64,000 nucleotides of DNA from Candidatus Diapherotrites archaeon (GTDB taxonomy: Archaea > Iainarchaeota > Iainarchaeia > Iainarchaeales > 1-14-0-10-31-34): contig JBFMAK010000001.1 in the NCBI GenBank assembly GCA_040755695.1, positions 192,637-256,636 on the forward strand, read 5' to 3'. The translations under genes and the position numbers were made by a program. The notes beneath the pieces are model-generated. The model did no database searches. It worked only from the letters and a program-made list of their open reading frames with translations, and had not been told where the DNA came from. Shown in pieces: positions 34,301-42,086 of the stretch; positions within the stretch are counted from its first letter, which is position 1; each line of letters opens with the position of its first letter.

Positions 34301-35900
34301 CTCCACCACTATTTCTGGGTCTAGAAAACACTATTCCTTTGCTGAAGTCTCTTCTCCAAGCTTGATTACTGCCTTGGGTTACAAGAGTTGCTGGGCCAGC
34401 AGGCATTCCTATGTCTATTTCCATTAAGCCAAACCACCATCTATCAGGATAAGATAGGCCTACACCATAAGATGGCTCTGTTCCAAACAAGAAATAAAAT
34501 TTGTCGTCTTTCAGAATATAATATGAAGACAAAGCAAGTATTTTCACTTGGTCTGCAGTGCTGTTTCTCTTGAAATGGAAGAACAGATATTTTTCTTTTG
34601 CCTGCATTCTTTCGATATCACTTTTTTTGGAATTGAAGGTTCCCAAGGGAGTATCATAATCCATATAGCCTTCAAGCATTGATCCATCTGTCACATCATT
34701 TGCAAAATAAAAATTTCCTCCAATATTCCAAGGATTCCCTATGACATAAGTTGTGCCTGGAATGTTTGCTGTAAGAGCCTGCTTTATTTTTATTAGGACA
34801 TCCCTTAAATGATAGGAGAAGTTTCTGTCTGGGTTTTGGGGGTTGGAAAGTAAAAGTTCTGGCTCAAGGTATGTGCCTCCGTACACTGAGCCCTGCCATG
34901 GAGCAGTTCCAATTTTTTCCGGAACAAACTGGTCCCATACATTATCGTGAAATATTCCTAAAGGGCCATTACATGGAGGTCTCATGCTTTGCACTTCTTT
35001 TACTGCAAAAGCTACTGCCCAGTCCTTTGCTGTTGAGTTGCTTATGTTTACTGCAGTCTGTCCTTTTCCGTACACTTGAATTCTTGCCTTGTCTGGGGTC
35101 ATAGCAATAGCATTATGGTTTGGAGCAGAAGCTTTATCAACATAAAAAAATATGTAAGTATTAGAAGGAATAGTCCTGTTAAGGCATAAAGTGTTTGAGG
35201 TGCTGCTTGATACAGTGAAATCTTCTATTTGAGTATCAGATCCATAACCCATCCTGACAAAATCCCCAACCCATTCTCCTGAAGTCCAGCTCCTTCCCGT
35301 AACAGTAATGCAGGAGCCTGAATAACTAAATTGAGTGGGCTGCCCTGGAATTACAAATGCAAAATCAGTCTTCCAATTCCTTATGTCGTCCCCGTTAGGG
35401 TCATTCACTGGATCCCATCCAGGAATCAAGTGAGGGTATTCCTGGCTGCTTCCTCCTCCTCCACTATAATAATCAGACAGATTCTGAATTGTGTTTGTCT
35501 TCCAGTGGGCAAAACCGTTTTCTAATCTAATCCCCCTGCTTTGAAAATAATTAATTAGGTCAAGATAATCTGAGCCAGGATTGCCACCTGTATCCTCCTG
35601 TAGCACGTGATGGGCATTATAATATACTCCGTCAGGCTGGCTTCTTGAAAAATAATTGCAAGGGCACGTGCCATCGTCAGTGAGCCAGTCCAGGTGGTCA
35701 TTTAAAAATGGGCCTAAAGAGCTCCAAGGCATGGAAGGATTATAACTGTCAATGCAAGCAGGCTCGCAATTGTTGCATAAGCCTTTTGTTCCCCAGGTGT
35801 TCACTGAAGGGTGTGTTGGCCCGTAAGCGCTCACGCCCAAAGATAATAAAAGCAGAAAGGAAAAAACTGAAATTAACTTGATTGAATTAATTAATTTCAT
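31332..35900 (-). CDS. Large secreted, membrane-anchored Cys-rich surface protein
   Basis: About 1520 residues from the ATG at 35900, which starts the signal peptide MKLINSIKLISVFSFLLLL. In order: an N-terminal region of about 550 residues with features of a glycoside-hydrolase-like fold (WRRDFSKGIVFSRP near its end); Ig-like segments; a DNRLRE-type domain (VIYLRRSSTDYNDRRALLKF); Cys-rich modules, including a TSP1-like WQCGDWSSCLNGSQTRTC; an uninterrupted run of 10 Gly; Ig-like domains with two CGNSxCxxGE-type Cys repeats; a C-terminal membrane span and short basic tail. Probably displayed outside the cell, for adhesion or glycan contact. Enzymatic activity is a guess. Confidence 0.85.
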   Translation of the reverse strand: MKLINSIKLISVFSFLLLLSLGVSAYGPTHPSVNTWGTKGLCNNCEPACIDSYNPSMPWSSLGPFLNDHLDWLTDDGTCPCNYFSRSQPDGVYYNAHHVLQEDTGGNPGSDYLDLINYFQSRGIRLENGFAHWKTNTIQNLSDYYSGGGGSSQEYPHLIPGWDPVNDPNGDDIRNWKTDFAFVIPGQPTQFSYSGSCITVTGRSWTSGEWVGDFVRMGYGSDTQIEDFTVSSSTSNTLCLNRTIPSNTYIFFYVDKASAPNHNAIAMTPDKARIQVYGKGQTAVNISNSTAKDWAVAFAVKEVQSMRPPCNGPLGIFHDNVWDQFVPEKIGTAPWQGSVYGGTYLEPELLLSNPQNPDRNFSYHLRDVLIKIKQALTANIPGTTYVIGNPWNIGGNFYFANDVTDGSMLEGYMDYDTPLGTFNSKKSDIERMQAKEKYLFFHFKRNSTADQVKILALSSYYILKDDKFYFLFGTEPSYGVGLSYPDRWWFGLMEIDIGMPAGPATLVTQGSNQAWRRDFSKGIVFSRPRNSGGGSMTINLGSSYYNLNADGTQGAAVSSITLTDNGPMGMGVVLIPAGPIPECSTAGGTCYANACSTYTSCTSINGSCTTGYCCSGSCTGANSLPTVTQVQCERNTSGNWVTCNTLSYNDLLLRVRASCTDPDGTVARANFSLTNVPDSNTFFSQQTTTQSSGYWVYDNADLRLNDSGQFNLVASCTDNLGGQGSSTVSWSIPWGKLITSLITPTADANVTLNQSFTFTSRVDCTGGECGSLSATLDPTVTLDYTTGIDDSGLSRKNENVNIGNGEVIYLRRSSTDYNDRRALLKFNLSSISPGSIVSSASLRLYIDSDDLAAVTLSLYPIANGRNWSELTVTNVYYDGSNPWTALGADNAPNDHDGTAVDSISLAANQQGFFTVQSAAFVSLVQQWVSGSRQNNGLIITPTSPQSDAYSYLFSSETASTTQRPQLTITYTSGSGGTKGIVSTTVGAQPFYTTSSNPQTNCANLKGGQSCTNTWSVMPTGNLGSRWEFFSEYTPTTYAPPLVDSNQTKHLFLTISSGTCTNGTTRSCSIAHQGICAVGTETCTNNVWGGCPSPQTEICSNGTDEDCSGADLTCSLCPEGQITQRCLCGGTAYNTGYCCSNVYQSSACTVPCTPNWQCGDWSSCLNGSQTRTCTDINCNSTPRTESQSCGICTPGQTQSCTIDNCNGSQTCSEQGAWNPCIKADLCCGVNCNDNNDCTTDSCSIGACSNTVIPNCGTGGGGGGGGGGPTLKEFSVELNPSTVNAGANFMVTAKDSSSGNPVENASVTYAKTTQYTNAQGQTEFTATEGYSLVTVKKDGYNNKTVRITVTGQEPSSLCGNSICDLGENHGNCSQDCPKGKKTSLRVSTENPEVVSGQTIDVLVTLDNGSAVPDATVVYAGKTYTTNSEGMVALTTEKGFNSITARADAYEPGAMLLQFITAKTECGNSKCEEGEDAKSCPIDCIGEKPFDLMPFTAPAIALILIVFFVVMLMEAKKSSPIKPAA

Positions 35901-35928
35901 AATTAGTATACTAATAAGCATTTGGAAT

Positions 35929-36549
35929 TTATAAAATTATCGCGTGCTTTATGCCGTCCACAACGAACTGCACTGCAATTGAGGCCAAGATCAATCCCAT
36001 GATCCTGCTGAAGACCTTCAATCCAACGCTCTTAAAGACCTTCAATAAGATTTCAGATTTCAGCAAAATAATTAATGAGATTACATAAACAGCAATGGCC
36101 GCAATTACGAAGGCAACCTGCAATTCAGTTGTGTTGGCTGAATTAAAGAAAACAATCCCTGTGGTAATGGCAGCAGGCCCAGTGTGCAAGGGCACAGCCA
36201 AGGGGGTGACAGTAATGTTCTCTTTCTCTTCCTCTAATTCCTTCTCGCTGTATTCTGTCCTTGTCTTAAAGCCGAACAGCATCTCAATAGCAATAATGAA
36301 CAGGATTATGCCTCCTGCAATCTGGAAGGAATAAAGATTAATCTTCAAGTAATCGAAAATCTGCTGGCCTGCAAAAACCATCAGCATTAAAACAATGAAC
36401 GCAATAAGCATTGCCTTGAAAGCAATGGAATTCCTCTCCTTTTTGGTGTATCTTTCAGTGAGCGCAATAAATATTGGAACATTAGCTATGACATCCACTA
36501 CAACAAACAGTGAAACAAGCACTGAAACAAAAAACTCAATTAAAGCCAT
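35929..36549 (-). CDS. MarC-family integral membrane protein
   Basis: 206 residues, six hydrophobic segments. The family pattern is clear: VDVIANVPIFIALTERYTKKER near 18-39, the central VTPLAVPLHTGPAAITTGIV and the end RIMGLILASIAVQFVVDGI. The function of MarC/UPF0056 proteins is unsettled. It is divergent from MetRS and 28 bases from the surface protein gene. Confidence 0.92.
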   Translation of the reverse strand: MALIEFFVSVLVSLFVVVDVIANVPIFIALTERYTKKERNSIAFKAMLIAFIVLMLMVFAGQQIFDYLKINLYSFQIAGGIILFIIAIEMLFGFKTRTEYSEKELEEEKENITVTPLAVPLHTGPAAITTGIVFFNSANTTELQVAFVIAAIAVYVISLIILLKSEILLKVFKSVGLKVFSRIMGLILASIAVQFVVDGIKHAIIL

Positions 36550-36664
36550 TTAATTACCCTTAATTAAACCTGAATTAAAAAAATAGCAGTATTTAAAATA
36601 AAAAGTTATTGCTGGATTAAATAATAATTGCCTAAAATTCTCGTTCTATTTCAGATCTTGAAGG

Positions 36665-38200
36665 GTGGTTGAATTCAATAAAGAAAAAAAGTTCTATTAT
36701 ATTACAACGCCGTTGTATTACGTGAATGACAGGCCTCACATAGGCCACGCTTACACTACAATAGCAGCAGACGTTTATGCGCGCTATAAAAGAATGAAGG
36801 GCCTGAAGGTATTCTTTCTCACAGGAACAGACGAGCACGGCCAGAAAGTTGAAGGAGCAGCAAGGAATGCAGGCAAAAGCCCTAAAGAGTTTGTTGACTC
36901 TATTGCGCTAGAATTCAAGAAGCTGTGGGAACTGCTCAACATCAAGTACGATTATTTCATTCGCACTACAGACCCAGAACACGAAAAAGCTGTATTAAAG
37001 TTCTTCAACAAAGTGAATGACGCAGGAGACATTTACTTGGGCGAATATAAAGGCTATTACTGTGTGCCCTGCGAAACATACTACACTGCAAGCCAATTGA
37101 TCGAAGCAGACAAATGCCCTGACTGCAGGAGGCCAGTGCAATTAATGACTGAACCCTCCTATTTCTTCAAGCTCAGCAAATACGAGAAGAAACTGCTTGA
37201 GCACATTGAAAGAAATAAGGAATTCATTGAGCCTGAAGCAAGAAAAAATGAAGTAATAAACTTCATAAGGCAGGGACTGCAGGACTTGAGCATAAGCAGG
37301 ACTAGCACCAAGTGGGGCGTGCAGCTACCGAAAGACAAAAAGCACGTGCTGTACGTATGGTTTGACGCTTTACTTAATTACATTACTGCTCCAGGCTATG
37401 GCTCTGACTCAAAGAAATTCAATTCAATTTGGCCTGCAGACCTTCATCTCATGGGAAAAGAGATTGTAAGGTTTCATGCAGTAATATGGCCTGCAATGCT
37501 CTTGTCTGCTGGAATTGAATTGCCCAAAAGGGTTTTCGGGCACGGCTGGTGGACTGTTGAAGGACAGAAGATGAGCAAGAGCCTGGGTAACATGGTTGAC
37601 CCCATTGAAGTAAGCAGGAAATACTCAGTAGATGCCTTCAGGTACTTCCTTCTAAGAGAGGTTCCTTTCGGCTCTGATGGAGACTATTCAGAAAAAGCTT
37701 TAGTGCAGAGAATTAATTCAGACTTAGCAGACGATTTAGGCAATCTTTTGAACAGGACGATTGCAATGATACAGAAATACTTTAATGGAGAAATCCCTGA
37801 AGCAAAGAAATTGAACGAAAAAGAACTGCAATTGAAAGAATTCACACTAAAAAAAGCAAGGGAAGCAGATTTGTTTTTGGAGAAATTAGAATTCAGCAAA
37901 AGCCTTTACTGCATCTGGGAGATAATTTCCTCAGCCAATTCCTTCATTAATGAAAAAAAGCCCTGGGAGCTCGCAAAGAAAACAGAAAAAGAAGAATTAG
38001 CCTCAGTGCTCAACACTCTCGCAGAAACCCTGCGTGTTATCTCATTGCTTTTGTATCCTTACATTCCTGAAACAGCAGAGAAAATTCAATTGCAGTTAGG
38101 GATTAAATCACAAAAATTTGACGAAGCCTTTGAGTGGCCTTTGATTCCATCAAAAACAAAAACAGGAAGAATTGAAATACTTTTCAGGAAAGTGCAGTGA
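36665..38200 (+). CDS. metG: Methionyl-tRNA synthetase, bacterial-type short form
   Basis: 511 residues. Charges tRNA-Met. Class I signatures: HIGHAYT near residue 25, KMSKSLGN near 304. The zinc knuckle is CVPCETYY followed 18 residues on by CPDC. FYYITTPLYYVNDRPHIGHA and GHGWWTVEGQKMSKS split across the chain match the bacterial MetG2 group, not the longer archaeal form, and no C-terminal tRNA-binding EMAP domain is present. GTG at 36665 is the likely start. Probably acquired from bacteria, a repeated event in small-genome archaea. Confidence 0.94.
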   Translation: MVEFNKEKKFYYITTPLYYVNDRPHIGHAYTTIAADVYARYKRMKGLKVFFLTGTDEHGQKVEGAARNAGKSPKEFVDSIALEFKKLWELLNIKYDYFIRTTDPEHEKAVLKFFNKVNDAGDIYLGEYKGYYCVPCETYYTASQLIEADKCPDCRRPVQLMTEPSYFFKLSKYEKKLLEHIERNKEFIEPEARKNEVINFIRQGLQDLSISRTSTKWGVQLPKDKKHVLYVWFDALLNYITAPGYGSDSKKFNSIWPADLHLMGKEIVRFHAVIWPAMLLSAGIELPKRVFGHGWWTVEGQKMSKSLGNMVDPIEVSRKYSVDAFRYFLLREVPFGSDGDYSEKALVQRINSDLADDLGNLLNRTIAMIQKYFNGEIPEAKKLNEKELQLKEFTLKKAREADLFLEKLEFSKSLYCIWEIISSANSFINEKKPWELAKKTEKEELASVLNTLAETLRVISLLLYPYIPETAEKIQLQLGIKSQKFDEAFEWPLIPSKTKTGRIEILFRKVQ

Positions 38201-38205
38201 ATAAT

Positions 38206-38358
38206 ATGAAGATAATTGTTGCATCAAAAAACCAAGTTAAGGTTGATGCTGTAAAAGAAGAATTAATTGAAAAAATGAGTTCTGCGCTATTAAGTGAGAA
38301 AAATTTAGCCAAAGGATGGTTTTCAAAATTAGAAGATAAAGCGTGGAGCCACTTGTAA
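38206..38358 (+). pseudogene. Truncated DUF84/YjjX-like NTPase remnant
   Basis: A 50-codon frame that starts 5 bases after metG. Its first 18 residues (MKIIVASKNQVKVDAVKE) are the N-terminus of DUF84 inosine/xanthosine triphosphatases, including the nucleotide-contact SKNxVK. The rest (to KLEDKAWSHL) does not match the family, which normally runs about 170-180 residues. It looks like a fusion of the gene's first codons with a short remaining 3' part after an internal deletion. A short functional peptide is possible but less likely. Confidence 0.6.
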
Positions 38359-38378
38359 AAAAATATTTAAAATAAAAT

Positions 38379-38603
38379 TTATTTTTTGAAGGATTGGATC
38401 TTTACAAAATCATATATTGCCGCAATAGTGAAAATTATTTGGAGGATTACGAAAATTAGGTCATTGATGTAAACGCTGTAAATCAGCAGGCAGACTCCCC
38501 CCCCAACATAAAAAATATCCTGCTTTCTTCTTTTTTTAATCAAAATTCCCACAGCAATTAGGATAATTCCCAGAGCGCCAATCAGCTTGAAAAAGTCAAT
38601 CAT
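38379..38603 (-). CDS. Small three-span membrane protein
   Basis: 74 residues, unrecognised. Three hydrophobic segments (about 5-20, 31-45, 50-66) with a basic KKRRKQ loop after the first. Its size and pattern recall SemiSWEET-like or CBU_0592-like half-transporters, but no diagnostic motif is seen. It lies downstream of aIF5A with an 18-base gap. Confidence 0.6.
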   Translation of the reverse strand: MIDFFKLIGALGIILIAVGILIKKRRKQDIFYVGGGVCLLIYSVYINDLIFVILQIIFTIAAIYDFVKIQSFKK

Positions 38604-38621
38604 AATTTTGTCTTTTTTTTT

Positions 38622-39008
38622 TTACTTTTTCCTTAAAATTCTTACCTGTTCATCCAACTGCAAATACTCTACTTCGTCGCCTGCTTTTATGTCAGGAACG
38701 TCTTTGGGCATAGGGCAATTGAATGCCTCATAAGAAGCAGTGTCCATAAGGGAAAGAGTGTCTCCCATTACTGCTACCACTTGTGCATTGCTCCTCTTAA
38801 TTATTGGAACTTCAGCATCAGAGCCTGTTGGTTCAAGCAAGGTCCTCTTGTTTTCAGAGAAAATGTCTATTGCAGTAATCCTTGCTTTTGCGCTCCCGTG
38901 CTTTCCGGGCTTTGATTTTTCAATGTCAATTATCCTGCACGCGAAACCGTCAATTAGGACGTAATTTCCTTCTTTCAGCTGTCCGACCTTGACAAATTTT
39001 TTCTCCAT
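38622..39008 (-). CDS. aif5A: Translation factor aIF5A
   Basis: 128 residues. Promotes peptide-bond formation and termination at stalled sites. The hypusine loop is SKPGKHGSAK, whose central Lys is the one modified by deoxyhypusine synthase (enzyme not in the window). The C-terminal OB-fold follows (LMDTASYEAFNCPMP). Divergent from the NYN gene. Confidence 0.96.
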   Translation of the reverse strand: MEKKFVKVGQLKEGNYVLIDGFACRIIDIEKSKPGKHGSAKARITAIDIFSENKRTLLEPTGSDAEVPIIKRSNAQVVAVMGDTLSLMDTASYEAFNCPMPKDVPDIKAGDEVEYLQLDEQVRILRKK

Positions 39009-39033
39009 TTATAGTATTAAAGGAACAGCACTA

Positions 39034-39042
39034 ATTTTATAG
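39034..39042 (+). promoter_or_regulatory. TATA-like box upstream of the NYN gene
   Basis: ATTTTATAG is centred about 30 bases before the ATG at 39068, so transcription probably starts within a few bases of the start codon. No SD sequence is visible. Inferred from spacing. Confidence 0.45.
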
Positions 39043-39067
39043 CTTACGGTCGCTTCTTTCTGTATAT

Positions 39068-39559
39068 ATGGCAGAAAATGTATTAAGCAGGGTGAAGAAA
39101 TCCCTCTTCGAAAAAAAGAAGAAAGAAAAACAAGAAAAAAAAAGGAATATTGCAGTATTCGTTGACGGCCCAAACATCCTGAGAAAGGAACTTCAGATTG
39201 ACTTGGAGGAAGTTAAAAAAGTTTTATCAAATTTTGGGAACATAAAAATAGGGAAAGTCTTCCTGAACCAGTATGCTTCGGACAAGCTTCTTGAGGCAGT
39301 AGCCAACCAAGGCTTTGAGGCAGTAATTGCAGTAGGGGATGTTGACGTTTACATGGCTGTGGACGCAACAGAGGCAGTATTCAATCCCTCGATTAACACG
39401 ATTGCCTTTGTGACAAGGGACTCTGATTTTCTGCCCGCAGTAGTGAAAGCAAAAAGCCACGGAAAAGACACTATTGTTGTATTGGCTGAAGAGGCTTCGG
39501 CTGCAGCATTAAAGAACACGGCAGACTATGTCATTGTTTTAGGCAAAAGGAAAGCATGA
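39068..39559 (+). CDS. NYN-domain (PIN-like) protein, LabA/DUF88 family
   Basis: 163 residues. Acidic residues typical of NYN ribonucleases are visible: AVFVDGPNI near 27-35, VGDVDVYMAVDA near 94-105, and VTRDSDFLPAV near 119-129. After a basic N-terminus (KKSLFEKKKKEKQEKK) the domain covers the rest. Likely a metal-dependent RNA nuclease; substrate unknown. It precedes the DUF2226-roadblock-MinD genes on the same strand. Confidence 0.85.
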   Translation: MAENVLSRVKKSLFEKKKKEKQEKKRNIAVFVDGPNILRKELQIDLEEVKKVLSNFGNIKIGKVFLNQYASDKLLEAVANQGFEAVIAVGDVDVYMAVDATEAVFNPSINTIAFVTRDSDFLPAVVKAKSHGKDTIVVLAEEASAAALKNTADYVIVLGKRKA

Positions 39560-39634
39560 AGGCAAAGAACACAAATAATTTTTTATTAAGAACCCGCATT
39601 AAAATAATTAATGGAATGAATTGCAGGAATTTTT

Positions 39635-40138
39635 ATGGATTTAATTGAAGGCGAAGTAATAGAGCAAGGAAAAAACCTGAAAGAAATAGACTTTAAGGGG
39701 GTCATAATCAAATTAATTAATTCAAAATTTTCAGGCTACATCAACCTGCTCATAGAAGGATTTGACGGCCTTGAAGAGGGAACAATTGTGATGAGAACAG
39801 GCTCAATAATTGCCTCATCCTATGAGTACTTAAAGCACGGAATAATAGTTAACGGCAATCCTGCTGTGCCCCAATTCTTTAATGCAGCAGGTGCAGCATA
39901 CGGGGTATTGGACATTTACTCCTTCAAGCCAACGGACGCAGAACTGGTCATTGCAGTAAACCCTAAAGTAAGGGTTACAATAGACATAAGGCAGAGCGAT
40001 ATTGACAAGCTTTACAAGAAAATTTTCTCTGACGTCTACGCAAAAAAAATCCTTGCAATGGTCTCAGAGCAAAAGCCCTCAAAGTACGAGGCATTAAAGA
40101 AGCTGGGCTTAGGGGAAGTAGTAGAGAGTGAAACATAA
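39635..40138 (+). CDS. DUF2226 protein
   Basis: 167 residues. The family pattern (LKEIDFKGVIIKLINSKFSG, then GTIVMRTGSIIASSYEYLKHG and the FFNAAGAAYGVLDIY block) matches archaeal DUF2226. The fold seems related to DUF4388-type regulatory domains; function unknown. The roadblock-like gene begins 2 bases after its stop and MinD follows, so the three are probably one operon. Confidence 0.75.
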   Translation: MDLIEGEVIEQGKNLKEIDFKGVIIKLINSKFSGYINLLIEGFDGLEEGTIVMRTGSIIASSYEYLKHGIIVNGNPAVPQFFNAAGAAYGVLDIYSFKPTDAELVIAVNPKVRVTIDIRQSDIDKLYKKIFSDVYAKKILAMVSEQKPSKYEALKKLGLGEVVESET

Positions 40139-40140
40139 AA

Positions 40141-40590
40141 ATGAGGATAGCTCCAATAAAAGCAATGAAAGCATTCGCTGAAGTATTATTAGGGTTAGAC
40201 AGCACTCACGTCCCTGAAAGCCAGATAAAAGCAATAAAAGACCTGCTCTCAAAATACAAGTTTGAGGTGACAGGAAAAGACATAAACAAGGTCCTCAGAA
40301 TCCTCAAGAAAAAGCATTTGGTTGACTCCATCCTCATAACCCAAAAGAATGGATCCATAATTGCAACAACAGAAAATGGTTCAAGCACAGCAGAAGCAAT
40401 TACAGGCACAGCCTTATGGAATTATATTTCATCAGAGCTCCCAAGGTCAGAGACAGCACTAATAAAAACAAATGCCTGGCACATGATAATGCCCTACAAG
40501 CAGAAAATCTACATCATCAAAGCTTCCTCCAATCTAACAACAATAGAACTCAGAGCCCTCGTAAAAGAATTGGAAGAATTTATTTCTTAA
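40141..40590 (+). CDS. Roadblock/LC7-like domain protein
   Basis: 149 residues. Residues 1-55 are helical and unplaced. Residues from about 57 have the roadblock pattern: KHLVDSILITQKNGSIIATT, a helix with TAEAITGTALWNYISSEL, then two strands (HMIMPYKQKIYIIKASS) and a final helix. Roadblock proteins act as platforms for small GTPases or for polarity and trafficking complexes. No GTPase gene lies nearby, but a MinD-type ATPase does. The call is by pattern. Confidence 0.65.
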   Translation: MRIAPIKAMKAFAEVLLGLDSTHVPESQIKAIKDLLSKYKFEVTGKDINKVLRILKKKHLVDSILITQKNGSIIATTENGSSTAEAITGTALWNYISSELPRSETALIKTNAWHMIMPYKQKIYIIKASSNLTTIELRALVKELEEFIS

Positions 40591-40660
40591 AAGAAATAGA
40601 ACCCTTTATAAAGCTTTAATTCCCAATAATAATAGAAGAAACTTTTTTTTGGGGGAGAAA

Positions 40661-41587
40661 ATGGGAACAGTATACGCTTTGGCCTCAGGAAAAGGCGGCA
40701 CAGGCAAAACCACTATAACAGCAAACCTAGGAATTGCCTTGGCGCAGAGAGGAAAAAAAGTATTATTGGTTGACGCAGACATTGCAATGGCAAACCTTTC
40801 CCTTTACTTGGGAATGCATTCCTCTCCAATTACACTGCATGACGTTCTCTTAGGGGAGTCAACCATCAGGGACTCAATATATGACGGCCCTGGCGGCATA
40901 AGTTTTATTCCCTCAGGTTTATCCTTTGAAAGCTACAGGAGGGTTGACTCTGACAGGCTGGGCCAGGTAATTGGGACAGTGAAAGAAGACTATGATTTCG
41001 TTTTAATGGATGGTCCTGCAGGAATAGAAAAGAATGTCATGGCAACTCTTGCAGCATCTGATTCAATCCTGTTGATTACAATGCCAATAAGCCCTTCAAT
41101 TGCTGATGTCCTCAAAACAAAAATTGTTGCTCAAAGGCTTGGAGCAAAACCTATTGGCGTAATAGTGAATTTCGTTAGAGGAGAGAAAGGGGAGATAACA
41201 GCAGACGACATTTCAAAAATGCTGGAACTTCCAATTTACGGCATGATTCCATACGATGACGACCTGAGAAGGAGTTTCATGCAGGAAAAAATTATTCCAA
41301 CAATCCTCACCAAGCCTAAATCAAATGGAGTAATGGCAATACAAGATGTTGCAGCAAAGCTTTCAGGAGCGCCAATAAAAATCGGAATAAAAAAAATTGG
41401 CCCAATAAAAGCATTTTTAAACAAATTGGCATCCATTTTTAAGAGAAAGCCAAAGCAGCCTAAACCGGAAAAACCAGAGAAAATAAAAAAAGAAAAAAAG
41501 CAGGCAGAAAAAGAAATAAGAGAAGAAAAAGAAGAGGAAGAAGAGTTCCCGGAAATAAGCGAAGAAAACATTGAATTAAAAAGGTGA
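40661..41587 (+). CDS. MinD/ParA-type ATPase with charged tail
   Basis: About 308 residues from the ATG at 40661, which is set by GGGGGAG at 40651-40657. The deviant Walker A is SGKGGTGKTT near residue 10, Walker A' is VDADIAMANLSLYLG, and Walker B is FVLMDGPAG. The last 60 residues are Lys/Glu/Pro-rich rather than the amphipathic membrane helix of bacterial MinD. Such ATPases position other structures. The DUF2226 and roadblock genes precede it, and LSm starts 5 bases after its stop. Confidence 0.9.
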   Translation: MGTVYALASGKGGTGKTTITANLGIALAQRGKKVLLVDADIAMANLSLYLGMHSSPITLHDVLLGESTIRDSIYDGPGGISFIPSGLSFESYRRVDSDRLGQVIGTVKEDYDFVLMDGPAGIEKNVMATLAASDSILLITMPISPSIADVLKTKIVAQRLGAKPIGVIVNFVRGEKGEITADDISKMLELPIYGMIPYDDDLRRSFMQEKIIPTILTKPKSNGVMAIQDVAAKLSGAPIKIGIKKIGPIKAFLNKLASIFKRKPKQPKPEKPEKIKKEKKQAEKEIREEKEEEEEFPEISEENIELKR

Positions 41588-41592
41588 AATTA

Positions 41593-41811
41593 ATGACGAA
41601 CAGACCATTCGATCTATTGAACGACTCAGTGGGAAAAGAGGTATTGGTAGTATTAAAAGGAGAGCTTTCAATAAGGGGCGTCCTAAAGGCTTTCGATGTA
41701 CACATGAACATCCTCCTAGAAAACGCAGAGGAATTCCAGGACGGCCAAATCAAAAAAAAGTACGGCAAACTAATCCTCAGAGGGGATAATGTAATACTAA
41801 TCAGCCCTTAA
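41593..41811 (+). CDS. LSm/Sm-like RNA-binding protein
   Basis: 72 residues. Forms a ring that binds U-rich RNA. Sm1: RPFDLLNDSVGKEVLVVLKG; Sm2: KLILRGDNVILI, with the RG pair. ATG at 41593 follows AAGGTGA at 41581-41587. In many archaea an L37e gene follows LSm; here tRNA-Ala does. Confidence 0.94.
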   Translation: MTNRPFDLLNDSVGKEVLVVLKGELSIRGVLKAFDVHMNILLENAEEFQDGQIKKKYGKLILRGDNVILISP

Positions 41812-41886
41812 TTTTTTCAGAATAAAAAAACAACTCTAATTCTGCTCAATTAAAAAAATTATTCAATTAAAAATTAGTTACTTGAA

Positions 41887-41958
41887 GGGCTGGTGGCGAA
41901 ATGGCATCGCACCCCCTTGGCATGGGGGAGGCTCCGGGTTCGAGTCCCGGCCAGTCCA
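41887..41958 (+). tRNA. tRNA-Ala(GGC)
   Basis: Acceptor GGGCTGG with CCAGTCC (one G.T), D arm 41896-41910, anticodon stem CCCCC/GGGGG with loop TTGGCAT (anticodon GGC), T arm CCGGG-TTCGAGT-CCCGG, discriminator A. 72 nt, no intron, no encoded CCA. Confidence 0.95.
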
Positions 41959-41963
41959 TCTAG

Positions 41964-41990
41964 CTTTTCTTTTTTCACAAAAAAGAAAAG
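41964..41990 (+). repeat. Perfect polypyrimidine/polypurine hairpin after tRNA-Ala
   Basis: CTTTTCTTTTTT (41964-41975) pairs perfectly with 41979-41990 around the loop CAC. It starts 5 bases after the tRNA and closely resembles the hairpins at both ends of the tRNA-Cys intron. It could be a terminator or processing signal. Confidence 0.8.
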
Positions 41991-42086
41991 TACAGTCTGC
42001 AAAAGAAAAAAGGGTAATTACCATAAAAGAAATTTTTTTATCCGAATTCTTCCATTAGGTTTTTATTTTATTAATCCTATTTTTTT

